47,250 bases of DNA from Streptomyces mexicanus (GTDB lineage: Bacteria > Actinomycetota > Actinomycetes > Streptomycetales > Streptomycetaceae), in assembly GCF_902506575.1 (NCBI RefSeq), contig NZ_LR732544.1:551634-598883 (forward strand), given 5' to 3'. A model generated the notes under the pieces. The model did no database searches, had not been told where the DNA came from, and saw nothing but the letters and a program-made list of their open reading frames with translations. Positions 1-9,835 of this stretch are shown piece by piece. The stretch's first letter is position 1; the number at the start of each line of letters is the position of its first letter. The position numbers and the translations under genes were made by a program.

Positions 1-53
1 GACATGGTGAAGCGCCCCCTCCGCGCCGCCCGGAGGGGGCGCTTCACCATGTC
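1..53. terminator. Perfect 23-bp inverted repeat, likely bidirectional terminator
   Basis: Bases 1-23 and 31-53 are exact reverse complements around a 7-base loop (24-30). The stem is GC-rich at its core and AT-richer at its foot, with no U-tract, as is usual for Streptomyces terminators. It sits upstream of the methyltransferase gene and probably ends a gene lying left of the window. Confidence 0.7.
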
Positions 54-214
54 CGCACATCGGTGCAATCCGCCGCGAGGCGGGTGGCATCCACGGCGCG
101 TGCCCGCAGGTGGTGACCGGGAACGGATGGTCAATTTCCGTTTCTGCTCGCCCGTTGGGCGGGCGATCAGTAGCCTCGGCTCGAACACCGGATCGCCTAC
201 GTTGTGGAGAGAAG

Positions 215-1048
215 ATGGAGCGTCCCGCCTGGGCGCCGCGCAGCATCGACATCTCGGTGCCCAGCGTCGCTCGGATCTACGACTACTACCTGGGCGGTTC
301 GCACAACTTCGAGGTGGACCGGGAAGCGGCCCGCAAGGCCATGGAGTTCATGCCGGGCCTGCCGAAGATCATGCAGGCGAACCGGGCGTTCATGCGCCGT
401 GCCGTGCGCTTCGCCCTGGACGAGGGCGTCACCCAGTTCCTGGACATCGGCTCGGGCATCCCCACCTTCGGCAACGTCCACGAGGTCGCCCAGAGCGCCC
501 GCCCCGGCAGCCGCGTGGTGTACGTGGACCACGACCCGGTGGCGGTCACCCACAGCGAGGCGGTCCTCGCCGACAACGAGGACGCGGACGTCGTCGCGGC
601 CGATCTGCGCAAGCCCCATGAGATCCTCGCGAGCCCCCAGGTGCAACGGCTGATCGACCTGAATCGGCCAGTGGCGCTGCTTCTGGTTGCCATACTGCAC
701 TTCGTGGACGACACGGACGACCCCCACGGCGCGGTCGCCGAGCTGCGCGACGCCCTCGCGCCCGGCAGCCTGCTGATCCTCACGCATGCCTCGTACGAGG
801 GAATCCCGTTGCCGCAGGAGCGGAGCCTGGGCGCGGTCGACGTGTACAAAGACATCCGCAACCCGCTGATCATGCGCACGCGCGAGGAGATCGCGCGGTT
901 CTTCGAGGGGTACGACATGGTGGAACCCGGACTGGTGCCGATGCCGCTCTGGCGCCCGGAGACGGCGCCGGAGGACGAGGACCCTTACGCCTTCTCGGGT
1001 TTCGCGGGCGTGGGGCGCGTCCCCCGGCAGAGCGGGCGCAGGGCGTGA
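215..1048 (+). CDS. SAM-dependent methyltransferase, DUF574 (PF04672) family
   Basis: This 277-aa protein matches the actinobacterial DUF574/Methyltransf_19 family. Near the N terminus it has the family signature S-V-A-R-I-Y-D-Y-Y-L-G-G-S-H-N-F, followed by the SAM-binding loop LDIGSGIPTFGNVHEVAQ. The ATG at 215 follows a purine-rich GGAGAGAAG ribosome site (206-214); an in-frame start at 110 would add 35 residues unlike the family. The natural substrate of the family is unknown. The stop overlaps the start of the downstream GGDEF/EAL gene by four bases (GTGA), so the two are probably translationally coupled. The family call is firm, the function unknown. Confidence 0.9.
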   Translation: MERPAWAPRSIDISVPSVARIYDYYLGGSHNFEVDREAARKAMEFMPGLPKIMQANRAFMRRAVRFALDEGVTQFLDIGSGIPTFGNVHEVAQSARPGSRVVYVDHDPVAVTHSEAVLADNEDADVVAADLRKPHEILASPQVQRLIDLNRPVALLLVAILHFVDDTDDPHGAVAELRDALAPGSLLILTHASYEGIPLPQERSLGAVDVYKDIRNPLIMRTREEIARFFEGYDMVEPGLVPMPLWRPETAPEDEDPYAFSGFAGVGRVPRQSGRRA

Positions 1049-3186
1049 CGGCACAGCCGGACGGGCCGGAGGACAGACTGCGCCGGCTGACGACGATCTG
1101 GAGCCGGGCGGTCTTCCCGGTGACCTCCACGTCGCTGACCCGTCCGGAGTTCGAGCGGCGACTCCTGCCGCTGGCGCGTCGGTTGAGCGAGGCCCTGCGG
1201 GCCAGGGCGTTCGACGCGGCGGCGGGCGAGGCGGTCGGCGCGGCACTGGGCGACGCCCACTGCACCGCGCCCGAGGCGCTCAGCCGCTCCCTGGACTGCG
1301 TGGACGCCTATCTGGTGCTCTACTGCGGCGAGGACGGCGACCAGGAGGACCTGCGCGCCCGCTGCGCGCGGCTGCAGCACGCCATGGCCGCCGGGTTCGC
1401 GCGGGCGCTGCGCCGGCGCACCCTCGCCGAGCAGGAGGCCATCGCGCAGGCCGCGTTGCGCGCCCAGGGCGTCGTCGCGCAGGCCCTGCACGCCAGCGAG
1501 GCCCGGTTCCGGGCGGTGTTCGAAGGCGCGGCCATAGGCATCGGCATCGCCGACCTGGAGGGCAATGTCCTCCAGGTCAACGGCGCGCTGCTGCGCATGT
1601 TCGGCGGCTCGGAGCAGATCCTGCGCGGCCGCAACGTGCGGGACTGGACGCACCCGGAGGACGCCCCGCAGGTGTGGCGGCTGTACGAGGAGCTGGTGCG
1701 CGGCGAACGCGAGCACTACCACGTGGAGAAGGCCTTCTCCCGGCCCGACGGCACGGTGCTGTGGACCAACCTCACCGTCTCCCTGCTGCGCGACCCGGAC
1801 GGCAACCCGCAGTACCAGCTGGCCCTGATGGAGGACACCACCGAGCGCCGGCTGCTCAACCTGCGGCTGCGCTACGAGGCCACCCACGACGCGCTGACCG
1901 GCCTGCCCAACCGCACCCTGTTCTTCGAACGCCTGGAGAAGGTGCTGAACGCCGGCGACGGCCGCCGCTTCGGCCTGTGCTACCTGGACCTGGACGGCTT
2001 CAAGACCATCAACGACAGCCTCGGGCACGCGGCCGGCGACCGGCTGCTGGTGGAGGTCGCCGACCGGCTGCAGGGGTGCGTGAGCGCGCCCCGCGAGATG
2101 GTGGCCCGGCTCGGCGGCGACGAGTTCGTGGCGCTGACCACCGCGGTCGACAGCCGGCGCGAGGTCGACGACCTCGCCTCCCGCATCATGAACGCGCTCG
2201 TCGCGCCCGTCCGCATCGACGGCCGGGAGCTGACCGTGCGCGGCAGCATCGGCGTGGTCGAGGGCCCGGTGGGCGAGCGCACCGCCGCGGAGGTGCTGCG
2301 CAGCGCCGACATCACCATGTACCGGGCCAAGTCGGCCGGCGGCAACCGCTTCGAACTGGCCGACCCGGAGGCCGACGCCCGCGCCATCACCCGGCACGGC
2401 CTGACCACGGCCCTGCCGGCCGCCCTGGAGCGCGGCGAGTTCTTCATCGAGTACCAGCCGCTGGTGCACCTCGGCGACGGCAGTGTGCGCGGCGCCGAGG
2501 CGCTGGTGCGCTGGCTGCACCCGCAGCACGGCGTGCTCGGCCCCGACCGGTTCATCCCGCTCGCCGAGCACACCGGGCTGATCGTGCCGCTGGGCCGCTG
2601 GGTCATGGAGCAGTCGGTGCGGCAGGCCCGCGAGTGGCGGGAGCGGCACGGCGACGGCGCGGCGGGGCCGCTGCGCATCAACGTCAACCTCTCGCCGTGC
2701 CAGCTCAGCCACCCCGGCCTCGTGCAGGACACCGTCGACATCCTGGAGCGCACGGGCGTGACCCCGGACGCGCTGTGCCTGGAGGTCACCGAGTCCGCGC
2801 TGATCGGCGCGGACGACGACCTGCTCAAACCGCTGCACCGGCTGGCCGAGATGGGCGTGGACATCGCCCTGGACGACTTCGGCACCGGCTACTCCAACCT
2901 GGCCAACCTGCGCCGGCTGCCGGTCCGTGTGCTCAAACTGGACCGCTCCTTCACCCAGGGCATGCAGCAGTTCCCCGCCGACCCCGTGGACCTGAAGATC
3001 GTCGAGGGGATCGTCACCCTCGCCCACAGCCTGGACCTCGCGGTCACCGTGGAGGGCGTGGAGACCGGCGCCCAGGCCGAGCAGCTGCGCGTCCTGGGCT
3101 GCGACACGGCCCAGGGCTGGTACTACGCCCGCCCCGGCCCCCCGGACCGCCTGCACGAACTGGCCCTGGCGGACGCGACGGGCTGA
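1045..3186 (+). CDS. rmdA: PAS-GGDEF-EAL cyclic-di-GMP turnover protein (RmdA-like)
   Basis: A 713-aa soluble protein. Residues 1-150 are a helical N-terminal region, about 150-270 a PAS/PAC sensor, about 280-430 a GGDEF domain with an intact GGDEF motif at 357-361, and about 450-700 an EAL domain with EAL at 485-487 and a later DDFGTGYS loop. Both catalytic centres look intact, so diguanylate cyclase and phosphodiesterase activity are both possible. No RxxD inhibitory site is seen five residues before GGDEF. There is no transmembrane segment. Domain order, length and location near sdhCAB match S. coelicolor RmdA (SCO0928), which acts in c-di-GMP breakdown and aerial development. The GTG start at 1045 overlaps the stop of the methyltransferase gene. 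Confidence 0.88.
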   Translation: MTAQPDGPEDRLRRLTTIWSRAVFPVTSTSLTRPEFERRLLPLARRLSEALRARAFDAAAGEAVGAALGDAHCTAPEALSRSLDCVDAYLVLYCGEDGDQEDLRARCARLQHAMAAGFARALRRRTLAEQEAIAQAALRAQGVVAQALHASEARFRAVFEGAAIGIGIADLEGNVLQVNGALLRMFGGSEQILRGRNVRDWTHPEDAPQVWRLYEELVRGEREHYHVEKAFSRPDGTVLWTNLTVSLLRDPDGNPQYQLALMEDTTERRLLNLRLRYEATHDALTGLPNRTLFFERLEKVLNAGDGRRFGLCYLDLDGFKTINDSLGHAAGDRLLVEVADRLQGCVSAPREMVARLGGDEFVALTTAVDSRREVDDLASRIMNALVAPVRIDGRELTVRGSIGVVEGPVGERTAAEVLRSADITMYRAKSAGGNRFELADPEADARAITRHGLTTALPAALERGEFFIEYQPLVHLGDGSVRGAEALVRWLHPQHGVLGPDRFIPLAEHTGLIVPLGRWVMEQSVRQAREWRERHGDGAAGPLRINVNLSPCQLSHPGLVQDTVDILERTGVTPDALCLEVTESALIGADDDLLKPLHRLAEMGVDIALDDFGTGYSNLANLRRLPVRVLKLDRSFTQGMQQFPADPVDLKIVEGIVTLAHSLDLAVTVEGVETGAQAEQLRVLGCDTAQGWYYARPGPPDRLHELALADATG

Positions 3187-3201
3187 CCACCCGGACCGGC
3201 A

Positions 3202-3229
3202 CGGCACGCACGCCGCGGCGTGCGTGCCG
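3202..3229. terminator. 28-bp perfect palindrome between convergent genes
   Basis: Positions 3202-3229 are fully self-complementary with no loop bases. The element lies just after the rmdA-like stop and before the 3' end of the convergent LysR gene, so it probably terminates both transcripts. Confidence 0.7.
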
Positions 3230-3276
3230 ATGCGACGCGCCTCCCGCCGGTCCGGGCAGGGCTGTGCCCGTCCGCC

Positions 3277-4155
3277 TCAGACGGCGGCCGCCGCTGCCGC
3301 CTTTGAGTCGGTCAGGGCGGACCGCGTGCGCGTGGCCTCGGCCACGGCGACCGCCGCCCGCACCAGGGCCGCGACGGCCGTCGAGCGGGACTGCTGCGGC
3401 CAGGCGATCGACAGGACCGCGGGCGGGGCGTCGGTGACGCGTCGGTAGACGACGTCCGGGCGCGGATAGCGGTCGGCGACGGACGCGGGCAGCAGGCCGA
3501 CCATGTCGCCCAGCGCGACGAGCGTCAGCATCTGGGCGAGGTCGCGGCCCTCGCTGCGTACGCCGTCCCGGAAGCGGTGCACCTCGCCGGGGCGCAGCCC
3601 GAGGTCGGCTGTGGAGAGCAGGTCGCGGGCGGCGAGCGGGTCCCGCGCGGCCAGGACGGCCACCCGCTCCTCGACGACCAGCGTCTCGCTGTCGAGGCCC
3701 GTGCGGTCGAACGGGTCGTGGACCAGGGCGACGTCGGCCTCCCCGCGGCGCAGCAGGCGGTGCGACTCCCGCCATGCGCACAGGCGCACCGTGACCGGCA
3801 CCGCGGCGGGGTCGGCCGCGTACCGTTCGAGGACCGGTTGCAGCAGGCCGGCGTCACCGTCGGCCTTCACCGCCAGGACCAGCCCGGCGTCCGCGGCGGC
3901 CGCGCGCCGGGCCCGGCGCCCGGCGGCCTCCAGTGCGTCCAGCGCGATCCGCGCCTCCCCGAGCAGCACCTCGCCGGCCGGGGTCAGGGCGACGCTGTGG
4001 GTGGTCCGCTCGAACAGGGTGACCCCGAGGTCCGCCTCCAGCCGGCGGATCGCCCGGGACAGGGGCGGCGGGGAGATGCCGAGCCGTTCGGCGGCCCGGG
4101 CGAAGTTCAGTTCCTCGGCCACCGTCACGAAGTAGCGCAGCGGGCGGGACTCCAC
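3277..4155 (-). CDS. LysR-family transcriptional regulator
   Basis: A 292-aa protein with an N-terminal winged helix (residues 1-60; LRYFVTVAEELNFARAAERL, then a PPLSRAIRRLEADLG recognition helix) and a C-terminal effector domain. The GTG at 4155 is preceded by GGGGAGAGGG on the minus strand and begins exactly where LysR proteins normally start; the open frame runs much farther upstream, but only as antisense to the next gene. It is divergent from the NAD(P)-binding protein at 4324, which is the most likely target. The C terminus ends in a run of alanines. The effector is unknown. Confidence 0.92.
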   Translation of the reverse strand: MESRPLRYFVTVAEELNFARAAERLGISPPPLSRAIRRLEADLGVTLFERTTHSVALTPAGEVLLGEARIALDALEAAGRRARRAAAADAGLVLAVKADGDAGLLQPVLERYAADPAAVPVTVRLCAWRESHRLLRRGEADVALVHDPFDRTGLDSETLVVEERVAVLAARDPLAARDLLSTADLGLRPGEVHRFRDGVRSEGRDLAQMLTLVALGDMVGLLPASVADRYPRPDVVYRRVTDAPPAVLSIAWPQQSRSTAVAALVRAAVAVAEATRTRSALTDSKAAAAAAV

Positions 4156-4180
4156 GGCGTCACCCTCTCCCCGGTCGGTA

Positions 4181-4195
4181 TTGCCTTCAGGGTAA
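4181..4195. promoter_or_regulatory. Possible LysR operator (T-N11-A type)
   Basis: The stretch TTGCCTTCAGGGTAA has matching ends (TT/AA and CC/GG around five central bases) and contains a T-N11-A spacing at 4182/4194. It lies 26-40 bases upstream of the LysR start, in the divergent intergenic region. The symmetry is imperfect, so this is a suggestion. Confidence 0.35.
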
Positions 4196-4323
4196 CGACC
4201 GGGAGCGGATCGGTCCTTCAGTTCCGCGGGCGGTGCGCACAGGATCGATACCGGCCGGAACCCGAGCGGACGCACGCCGTCCGCCGCCGGCTCCCTGTTC
4301 CCTCCTGCCTTCTGGAGCATCGC

Positions 4324-5214
4324 GTGATCGTCGTGACCACCCCCACCGGCCAGATCGGCCGGCAGCTGCTCGCCCGTCTCCTCCACGCCCCGGACCTCGC
4401 GGAGCCGGTCCGGGTGATCGTGCGCGACCCGGCGCGCCTGGCGCCCGAGGCCCGGGAGCGGGTCGAGGTGATCCAGGGCTCGCACGCCGACCCGGGCGTG
4501 CTGAAGGGGGCCTGTGCTGGCGCCGGCCAGGTGTTCTGGCTGGTGCCGCCCACACCCACCGCGGAGAGCGTCGAGGGCCACTTCGCGGCCTTCACGGAGC
4601 CGTTGTGCCAGGTGATCGAGGAGCAGGGGGTGGAGCGGGTGGTCACCGTCTCCACCCTGGGGCGCGGCATCGCGCAGAACGCCGGGCAGATCTCCGCCTC
4701 CCTCGCCATGGACGAGCGGATCCGGGCCACGGGCGTGCACCACCGGGCGCTGTGCCCGCCCTTCCTGATGGAGAACTTCCTGGGCCAGGCCGCGACGATC
4801 CGCGACCAGGGGGCCTTCTACCTGGCGATGACCGGGCAGCGCGTCCTGCGGACCTGCGCCACCGAGGACATCGCGGCCACGGCGGCCCGGCTGCTGCGCG
4901 ACGGCACGTGGACGGGGCAGGAGGACGTGCCGCTGGTGGGGCCGGACGACCTGACGCCCGAGGGCATGGCCCGGGTGATGAGCGAGGTGCTGAACCGTCC
5001 CGTCCAGGCGCGGCTGGTCGGCTTCGCCGACTACCGGGCGAGCCTGCTCGGCCACGGGGTGAGCGAGGCGTCGGCGCAGGGGCTGGCCGACATGGCGCGG
5101 GCCCTGGACGAGCAGGGCTTCTACGGCGCCGTCGTCCCGAGCACGCCGGAGAACGCGCCGACCGGCTTCCGCACCTGGTGCGAGCAGGTGCTGAGGCCGG
5201 CCGTCCTCGGCTGA
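4324..5214 (+). CDS. NmrA-like NAD(P)-binding (atypical SDR) protein
   Basis: A 296-aa protein opening with a Rossmann strand and glycine loop, IVVTTPTGQIGRQLL, typical of NmrA/NAD(P)H-binding family proteins (often annotated as NAD(P)H:quinone oxidoreductase or nucleoside-diphosphate-sugar epimerase). No YxxxK catalytic pair is obvious, which suits the atypical SDR group, where some members are redox sensors. The GTG at 4324 has GGAG at 4314-4317 with a 6-base spacer. It is transcribed divergently from a LysR gene that probably controls it. The substrate is not predictable. Confidence 0.82.
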   Translation: MIVVTTPTGQIGRQLLARLLHAPDLAEPVRVIVRDPARLAPEARERVEVIQGSHADPGVLKGACAGAGQVFWLVPPTPTAESVEGHFAAFTEPLCQVIEEQGVERVVTVSTLGRGIAQNAGQISASLAMDERIRATGVHHRALCPPFLMENFLGQAATIRDQGAFYLAMTGQRVLRTCATEDIAATAARLLRDGTWTGQEDVPLVGPDDLTPEGMARVMSEVLNRPVQARLVGFADYRASLLGHGVSEASAQGLADMARALDEQGFYGAVVPSTPENAPTGFRTWCEQVLRPAVLG

Positions 5215-5223
5215 ACCGGTCGG

Positions 5224-5286
5224 CCCCCTGAGCCGGGCGCCCCCTGAGCTGGGCGCCCCCTGAGTCGGGCGCCCTCTGGACCGGCG
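5224..5286. repeat. 16-bp tandem repeat, three near-identical copies plus a degenerate fourth
   Basis: Units at 5224-5239, 5240-5255 and 5256-5271 differ only at the pair of bases after CCCCCTGAG (cc, ct, tc). A diverged fourth copy follows. The array lies between the 3' ends of two convergent genes. Confidence 0.85.
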
Positions 5287-5317
5287 CCCCGCGGCCCGCT
5301 GCCGTGCGCCGCCCGGC

Positions 5318-6205
5318 TCACCGCTCCAGCAGCATCCGCTGCAGCTCCCGGGCCGCGCGCGGCGGGGCCACGTCGCTGCGGTGGGCGAGCGCGATCGTAC
5401 GGTGCAGGCCCGGGCGGGCCAGCGGCGTCACGCGCAGGCCGCGCCCGGAGCGGGTGGCCACCATGCGCGGCACGACCGCGACGCCGAGCCCGGCCCGGGC
5501 GAAACCCAGCACCGCGTCCATCTCGCCGCCCTCCACCGCGAACTCCGGCTCGAAGCCCTCCGCGCGGCACGCGGCCACCGTCAGTTCCCTCAGGTCGTAG
5601 CCGTGCCGGAACATCACCAGGCGCTCGCCCTCCAGGTCCGCGATGCGCACCGTGCGCCGCCCCGGGCCGCCGGGCGCGGGCGCCTCCGGCGAGGAGACCA
5701 CGACCAGGTCCTCGCGCAGCAGCTCCACCGTGGTCAGCGCGGGGGAGGGGCTGGGCAGCGGCAGCACCACCAGGGCCAGGTCCAGGGCACCGCGGGCCAG
5801 CTCGCGCACCAGGTCGTGCGAGCCGCCCTCCTCGACCAGCAGCCGGATGCCGGGGTAGCGGTCGTGGAAGGCGCGCAGCACGTCCGGCAGCAGGCCGGTG
5901 CACAGGCTCGGGGTGGCGCCCAGGCGCACCCGGCCCCGGCGCAGCTGCACCAGTTCCTGCACCTCGTGCCGGGCGGTGTCCGCGTCGGCGAGGATCCGCC
6001 GGGCCAGCGGCAGCAGCGCCTCCCCGGCGTCGGTGAGCGTGATGTTGCCCCGGGCCCGCAGGAACAGGTCCGCGCCCAGCTCCCGCTCCAGCGCCTTGAT
6101 CTGCTGGGACAGCGAGGGCTGGGCGACGTGGACCAGGTCGGCGGCCCGGGTGAAGTGCCGGGTCTCGGCGACCGCCACGAAGTACTGGAGCTGTTGGAAC
6201 TGCAC
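5318..6205 (-). CDS. LysR-family regulator divergent from sdhCAB
   Basis: A 295-aa LysR protein. The N-terminal helix-turn-helix is very clear (FVAVAETRHFTRAADLVHVA then QPSLSQQIKALERELGADLF), followed by the periplasmic-binding-like effector domain with RVRLGATPSLCTGLLPDVL. It starts at a GTG (6205) with no Shine-Dalgarno; a TAGGCT hexamer lies 7 bases upstream on the same strand, suggesting a leaderless message. It is divergent from the succinate dehydrogenase operon, and an inverted repeat between them has the classical LysR geometry for both. I infer that it controls sdhCAB and itself. Only one cysteine sits in the region where OxyR has its redox pair, so peroxide sensing is not supported. 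Confidence 0.93.
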   Translation of the reverse strand: MQFQQLQYFVAVAETRHFTRAADLVHVAQPSLSQQIKALERELGADLFLRARGNITLTDAGEALLPLARRILADADTARHEVQELVQLRRGRVRLGATPSLCTGLLPDVLRAFHDRYPGIRLLVEEGGSHDLVRELARGALDLALVVLPLPSPSPALTTVELLREDLVVVSSPEAPAPGGPGRRTVRIADLEGERLVMFRHGYDLRELTVAACRAEGFEPEFAVEGGEMDAVLGFARAGLGVAVVPRMVATRSGRGLRVTPLARPGLHRTIALAHRSDVAPPRAARELQRMLLER

Positions 6206-6212
6206 AAAAACC

Positions 6213-6218
6213 AGCCTA
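6213..6218 (-). promoter_or_regulatory. -10 element of leaderless lysR transcript
   Basis: TAGGCT on the minus strand ends 7 bases before the GTG at 6205. No ribosome site precedes that GTG, so the mRNA would start at or next to the start codon. Confidence 0.5.
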
Positions 6219-6226
6219 GCCCACTT

Positions 6227-6243
6227 GATAGTCGCCTCCTATC
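6227..6243. promoter_or_regulatory. LysR operator GATAG-N7-CTATC
   Basis: A perfect 5-bp inverted repeat with a 7-base spacer contains the LysR T-N11-A signature (T6229, A6241). Its centre (6235) is 66 bases before the predicted sdhC transcription start (6301) and about 30 bases before the predicted lysR start (6205). These are the expected places for activation of one promoter and autorepression of the other. Confidence 0.7.
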
Positions 6244-6263
6244 GAAACCAGCTGCACCATGTC

Positions 6264-6294
6264 TTGGACCGATGGGGTGCCGCGGTCCTACCGT
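6264..6294 (+). promoter_or_regulatory. sdhCAB promoter (TTGGAC-N19-TACCGT)
   Basis: The -35-like TTGGAC is at 6264-6269 and the -10-like TACCGT at 6289-6294, with a 19-base spacer, longer than optimal, as is common for activator-dependent promoters. Exactly six bases separate the -10 from the ATG at 6301, giving a leaderless transcript. Confidence 0.55.
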
Positions 6295-6300
6295 CATGCC

Positions 6301-7008
6301 ATGGCTCTGGCAACGCGGACGGACCGACGGCCGTCCATGGCGCGCACCGTGTGGGACTCGACCGTCGGCAAGAAGACCGTGATGGCGGTCAGCGGGCTGA
6401 TCATGCTGCTGTACCTGATCGTCCACATGATCGGGAACCTGAAGATCTACTTCGGGGCCGGCGAGTTCAACCACTACGCCCACTGGCTGCGCACCATCGG
6501 CGAGCCGTTCATGCACTACGAGTGGACGCTGTGGATCATCCGCGTGGTGCTGATCGTCGCCGTCGTCGCGCACGCCGTCTCCGCCTACCAGCTCAGCCGC
6601 CGCGACATCAAGGCGCGCCCGAGCAAGTACGTGCACTCCCGGCCGAGCGCGAGCTACGCCACCCGCACCATGCGCTGGGGCGGGATCATCCTCGGGCTGT
6701 TCATCGTCTGGCACATCCTCGACCTGACCACGGGCACCGTGCACTCCGGCGGGTTCCAGGACGGCCACCCGTACCAGAACGTGGTGGACACCTTCTCCAC
6801 CTGGTACGGCAACGTCATCTACATCGTCGCCATGCTGGCGCTCGGCCTGCACATCCGGCACGGCTTCTGGAGCGCCGCCCAGACCCTCGGCGTCGGCAGC
6901 CGCACCCGCGACCGCGCCCTGAAGACCGTCGCCAACGTCCTCGCACTGCTGCTCACGGCCGGCTTCATCGCCGTCCCCGTGGGCGTGATGACCGGAGTGG
7001 TGAGCTGA
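6301..7008 (+). CDS. sdhC: Succinate dehydrogenase cytochrome b subunit
   Basis: A 235-aa integral membrane protein with about five hydrophobic helices, beginning [20 protein letters not shown]. It carries histidines within membrane segments ([24 protein letters not shown]) suited to haem and quinone sites. This is the single long cytochrome b of the three-gene actinobacterial/Bacillus-like complex II, which anchors the SdhAB dimer to the membrane and passes electrons to menaquinone. The ATG at 6301 is preferred over the one at 6259 because a -10 hexamer ends six bases before it and the protein then matches the family N terminus. It is the first gene of sdhCAB, separated from sdhA by one base. 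Confidence 0.93.
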   Translation: MALATRTDRRPSMARTVWDSTVGKKTVMAVSGLIMLLYLIVHMIGNLKIYFGAGEFNHYAHWLRTIGEPFMHYEWTLWIIRVVLIVAVVAHAVSAYQLSRRDIKARPSKYVHSRPSASYATRTMRWGGIILGLFIVWHILDLTTGTVHSGGFQDGHPYQNVVDTFSTWYGNVIYIVAMLALGLHIRHGFWSAAQTLGVGSRTRDRALKTVANVLALLLTAGFIAVPVGVMTGVVS

Positions 7009-7009
7009 C

Positions 7010-8955
<1,946 letters not shown>

Positions 8956-8959
<4 letters not shown>

Positions 8960-9705
8960 AGCTCACCCTGCGCGTCTGGCGGCAGAAGAACGCCGACGCC
9001 GACGGCGCCATGTCCACCTACGAGGTGGACGGCATCTCGCCCGACATGTCCTTCCTGGAGATGCTGGACGTCCTCAACGAACAGCTCATCCTCTCCGGTG
9101 AGGAACCCGTCGCCTTCGACCACGACTGCCGCGAGGGCATCTGCGGCGCGTGCAGCCTGGTCATCAACGGCGAGGCGCACGGACCGGAGCGCACCACCAC
9201 CTGCCAGCTGCACATGCGGTCCTTCAAGGACGGCGACACCATCGACATCGAACCGTGGCGGGCGGCCGCGTTCCCGGTGGTGAAGGACCTGGTGGTGGAC
9301 CGCTCGGCCTTCGACCGGATCATCCAGGCCGGCGGCTACATCACCGCGCCCACCGGCTCCGCGCCCGAGGCCCACGCCACGCCCGTGCCCAAGCCGGACG
9401 CCGACTACGCCTTCGAGCACGCCGAGTGCATCGGCTGCGGGGCGTGCGTGGCCGCCTGCCCCAACGGCGCGGCGATGCTGTTCACCTCCGCGAAGGTCAA
9501 CCACCTCAACGTCCTGCCGCAGGGCGCGCCCGAGCGCGAGACCCGGGTGCTGGACATGGTGGCCCAGATGGACGCGGAAGGCTTCGGCGGCTGCACCCTG
9601 ACCGGTGAGTGCGCCACCGCCTGCCCCAAGGGCATCCCACTCACCTCCATCACCCACATGAACAAGGAGTGGCTGCGCGCGACCCGGAAGGTCGCCAAGC
9701 GGTAG
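8956..9705 (+). CDS. sdhB: Succinate dehydrogenase iron-sulfur subunit
   Basis: A 249-aa electron-transfer subunit with three cluster motifs: a [2Fe-2S] site CREGICGAC (Cys58, 63, 66) with a distant Cys83, a [4Fe-4S] site [12 protein letters not shown], and a [3Fe-4S] site [12 protein letters not shown]. It links the SdhA flavin to the membrane quinone site. The ATG overlaps the sdhA stop by four bases. A strong hairpin 36 bases after the stop closes the operon. Confidence 0.96.
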
Positions 9706-9741
9706 ACCGCAGCCGCCGAGACGTTCGCCGAGGGGCGGACG

Positions 9742-9778
9742 GGCGGGGCCGGACGTGGTGCTCGTCTCCGGCCCCGCC
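9742..9778 (+). terminator. sdhCAB terminator hairpin
   Basis: A perfect 12-bp stem (9742-9753 with 9767-9778) and 13-base loop lies downstream of sdhB and before the next gene on the same strand. Confidence 0.75.
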
Positions 9779-9823
9779 TCGCCTCGTCCCGCGCAGGGCA
9801 CGGCCGTTGTCGTACCCCCTCGG

Positions 9824-9829
9824 TACTCT
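9824..9829 (+). promoter_or_regulatory. -10 element (TACTCT) of leaderless gene at 9836
   Basis: A TAnnnT hexamer ends six bases before the ATG. No convincing -35 element is seen at 16-18 bases upstream. Confidence 0.45.
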
Positions 9830-9835
9830 TCCCGC

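Noticed and set aside
985..3207. Long minus-strand open frame (740 codons) opposite the GGDEF/EAL gene
   Set aside because: It is the antisense shadow of a GC-rich gene; its product is low-complexity and has no motif, while the plus strand has complete PAS, GGDEF and EAL motifs.
5318..6205. OxyR identity for the LysR protein
   Set aside because: The operator resembles OxyR half-sites, but the protein has a single cysteine in the region where OxyR has its redox pair.
6259..6300. ATG 6259 as the sdhC start
   Set aside because: It adds 14 residues unlike the family, has no ribosome site and lies inside the predicted promoter; ATG 6301 has a -10 hexamer six bases upstream.
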